From an uncultured Rhizobiaceae group bacterium (GTDB taxonomy: Bacteria > Pseudomonadota > Alphaproteobacteria > Rhizobiales > Rhizobiaceae): a stretch of 64,000 bases of DNA. The notes beneath the pieces are model-generated. The model did no database searches. It was given only the letters and a program-made list of their open reading frames with translations, and had not been told where the DNA came from. This document shows positions 62,632 through 64,000 of this stretch, one piece after another (the stretch's first letter is position 1; each line of letters begins with the position of its first letter). Where the stretch lies: NCBI GenBank assembly GCA_937930845.1, contig CALHBJ010000001.1:558001-622000 (forward strand), given 5' to 3'. The position numbers and the translations under genes were made by a program.

Positions 62632-62958
62632 TTATTCTACGCCCGCCTTTTTCAGCTCCCGTGCCATTTGGCCGGTGATGAAATAAAAGAACATGCGAAA
62701 ATCACTGAACAGGGACCAAAGCGGATAGGTGAACGTGGCAGGTTTGTTACGCTCAATGAAACCGTGGCTCACCCATGCAAACAAATATCCCGCAATCACC
62801 GCCACCAGCAAAAACCACCAGCTTTGGGTCAACACGGCATAGGTGAGAACCGCTATTGCAATCGCAGTGCCCACATAGTGCCAGGCCCGGGTCGCCGGTT
62901 TGCTGTGCTCACGCAGGTAGTAAGGCCAGAATTCTAAATAGGTTTTAGGGTCACTCAT
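62632..62958 (-). CDS. DUF962 / Mpo1-like membrane protein
   Basis: A 108-residue protein with two or three hydrophobic helices (IAIAVLTYAVLTQSWWFLLVA is split by short turns). It begins SDPKTYLEFWPYYLREHS, and has HYVGTAIA and FAWVSHGFIERNKPATF, the conserved His-containing DUF962 pieces. Yeast Mpo1 of this family is a dioxygenase acting on 2-hydroxy fatty acids, which would need those histidines; for the bacterial protein this is inference. GGAGG lies 7 bases before the ATG at 62958. Convergent with the FAD dehydrogenase gene. Confidence 0.88.
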   Translation of the reverse strand: MSDPKTYLEFWPYYLREHSKPATRAWHYVGTAIAIAVLTYAVLTQSWWFLLVAVIAGYLFAWVSHGFIERNKPATFTYPLWSLFSDFRMFFYFITGQMARELKKAGVE

Positions 62959-63056
62959 ATTCGCCTCCATAATTGGGATTAATACAATGATGGTTTCAAA
63001 TTTTCTGCTGCCGGGGCAACATCCAGCAACCTATAATAACAGGTCGGGAGCACGGA

Positions 63057-63932
63057 ATGAAACTTGGCGTGATATGCGATGGCATCAGCCGCGACCTCGC
63101 CCATGCACTGGATGTGATGGATGAGTTCGGCCTTGAATATGCCGAGCTGCAATTTGTTGGCGAACATGAAGTCGGTGACCATTCTGCATCTGAAATCGCT
63201 CACATCGATCGATTGTTACGCGACCGGGGAAAGCCGGTTTCGTGCCTGTCTCGGCACATTTTTGCCGGCATGACCAGCGCCAACAGGCCAGGCGATGAAC
63301 TCCACACCAGCCACATGGATGCGCTGAAACGGGTCATCGACATGGCCCATATTGTTGGTTCACCGCTCGTGCGGATTATGACCCAGAAGAAAGAGCAGAT
63401 CTTGTGGGGAACCAATGGCGCGGAAAAATGGAATGTGGCCCTTGGTGCCTGGGATTCAATGGCGCCAATGATCGAACCTGCGGTCAATCTGGCGCGGGCA
63501 GCAGGCATCACCCTAGTTGTCGAAACCGGCAATGGCACGATGGTCAATTCCAATTACACGGCGCGGCGATTGATTGACGAGCTGGACGCCAAAGACGTGC
63601 TGAAAGTGTTGTGGGATCCGGGCAATAATTGCTGGTGCCACGAACTCGCTTTCCCCGACGGTTATAACGAAATCCGCGATGGCTATCTTGGACATATTCA
63701 CATCAAGGACGTGTTTGTAGACACACCAAGGGCCACACTGGAAATACGCCCCATGGGCGAAGGACAACTCGGCCCGCTATTCAAGCCAATCGCCAACGCC
63801 TTGCGCAATAATGGCTATGGTGGTGTCATCTCATTTGAAAGCGTCTACCACGCGGGGGATGGTGATTTTGAATCGGGTTTTCGAGCCAACGTGACCCGTT
63901 TCAAAGAGATATTTGGGCGCACCTCGGATTGA
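63057..63932 (+). CDS. sugar phosphate isomerase/epimerase-like TIM-barrel protein
   Basis: A 291-residue protein of the xylose-isomerase-like TIM-barrel superfamily (AP endonuclease 2 fold). Metal-binding candidates are Glu in LVVETGNGTMVN, Asp and Asn in KVLWDPGNNCWC, His-x-His in LGHIHIKDVF and Glu in VISFESVYHAGDG. Such proteins isomerise or epimerise sugars, inositols or keto sugars; the substrate is unknown. GGGAG is 7 bases before the ATG. The remaining 68 bases to the window end hold no gene I can see. Confidence 0.88.
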   Translation: MKLGVICDGISRDLAHALDVMDEFGLEYAELQFVGEHEVGDHSASEIAHIDRLLRDRGKPVSCLSRHIFAGMTSANRPGDELHTSHMDALKRVIDMAHIVGSPLVRIMTQKKEQILWGTNGAEKWNVALGAWDSMAPMIEPAVNLARAAGITLVVETGNGTMVNSNYTARRLIDELDAKDVLKVLWDPGNNCWCHELAFPDGYNEIRDGYLGHIHIKDVFVDTPRATLEIRPMGEGQLGPLFKPIANALRNNGYGGVISFESVYHAGDGDFESGFRANVTRFKEIFGRTSD

Positions 63933-64000
63933 GACTTGGCAATACAGTTGACGGTCGAATTGAAATTGGGCGGCTAACCAAATTTCGGCACACCGTTCAA

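Overview
The window looks like part of the chromosome of a Hyphomicrobiales-type (Rhizobiales) alphaproteobacterium of moderately high GC. Four lines of evidence support this. The F0 ATP synthase operon has the alphaproteobacterial order atpI-atpB-atpE-b'-b. A GTTC-N7-GTTC repeat matches the alphaproteobacterial LexA box. PutA lacks a DNA-binding domain and is divergent from an Lrp-type PutR. The purine/RNA-modification block (guaB, MAPEG, RsmB-type methyltransferase, guaA, RlmE, Ppx/GppA) has a layout I associate with Rhizobiales. I see no rRNA, CRISPR array, insertion sequence, integrase or phage module; there is one tRNA.

Layout. 1-15 kb is housekeeping: the end of a YceI protein, cytochrome b561, polyprenyl diphosphate synthase, a TPR protein, ispE, moaB, a SplB-like radical SAM protein behind a probable SOS box, rnhB, the F0 operon, a SleB cell-wall hydrolase, der, a TPR membrane protein, NnrU and a DksA-type zinc finger. 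15.6-32.7 kb is a long run of minus-strand genes for aerobic benzoate degradation by the benzoyl-CoA epoxidation (box) route: TRAP transporter dctPQM, HSD10-like SDR, MarR, benzoate-CoA ligase, alpha/beta hydrolase, DUF309, boxC, boxB, boxA, a 70-residue unknown protein, boxR, a fused enoyl-CoA hydratase/3-hydroxyacyl-CoA dehydrogenase, an FAD monooxygenase and a DUF2783 protein. A PaaG-like isomerase starts divergently from the TRAP genes. 33.8-37.8 kb carries the hexuronate genes uxaC-uxuA-uxuB.

37.8-48.7 kb returns to housekeeping (guaA, a cyclic-nucleotide-binding membrane protein, tspO, an RsmB-type methyltransferase, MAPEG, guaB, a polysaccharide deacetylase with a Lys-rich tail, rlmE, Ppx/GppA), followed by tRNA-Gln(CTG). 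48.9-55.7 kb holds a three-subunit molybdenum hydroxylase with its own MoaD/ThiS-like protein, an iron-type alcohol dehydrogenase and an aldehyde dehydrogenase. 55.8-59.9 kb is putA and its divergent Lrp-type regulator. The last 4 kb has a bile-acid-symporter-family transporter, an FAD dehydrogenase, a DUF962/Mpo1-like protein and a TIM-barrel isomerase-like protein.

How the benzoate genes fit together: BclA makes benzoyl-CoA. BoxA (reductase) and BoxB (di-iron epoxidase) make the 2,3-epoxide, and BoxC opens the ring. A PaaG-type isomerase and the fused hydratase/dehydrogenase suit the later dehydroadipyl-CoA steps. BoxD (the semialdehyde dehydrogenase) and the terminal thiolase are not visible in the cluster. 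A perfect 16-bp palindrome of the form TGCA-N6-TGCA upstream of boxC matches the operator motif described for BzdR/BoxR regulators. The most notable non-coding signals are this operator, the SOS box, a 15-bp inverted repeat carrying GANTC sites at the start of rnhB, a terminator-like hairpin between dctP and dctQ, and overlapping alternative hairpins in the leader of the molybdenum hydroxylase operon.
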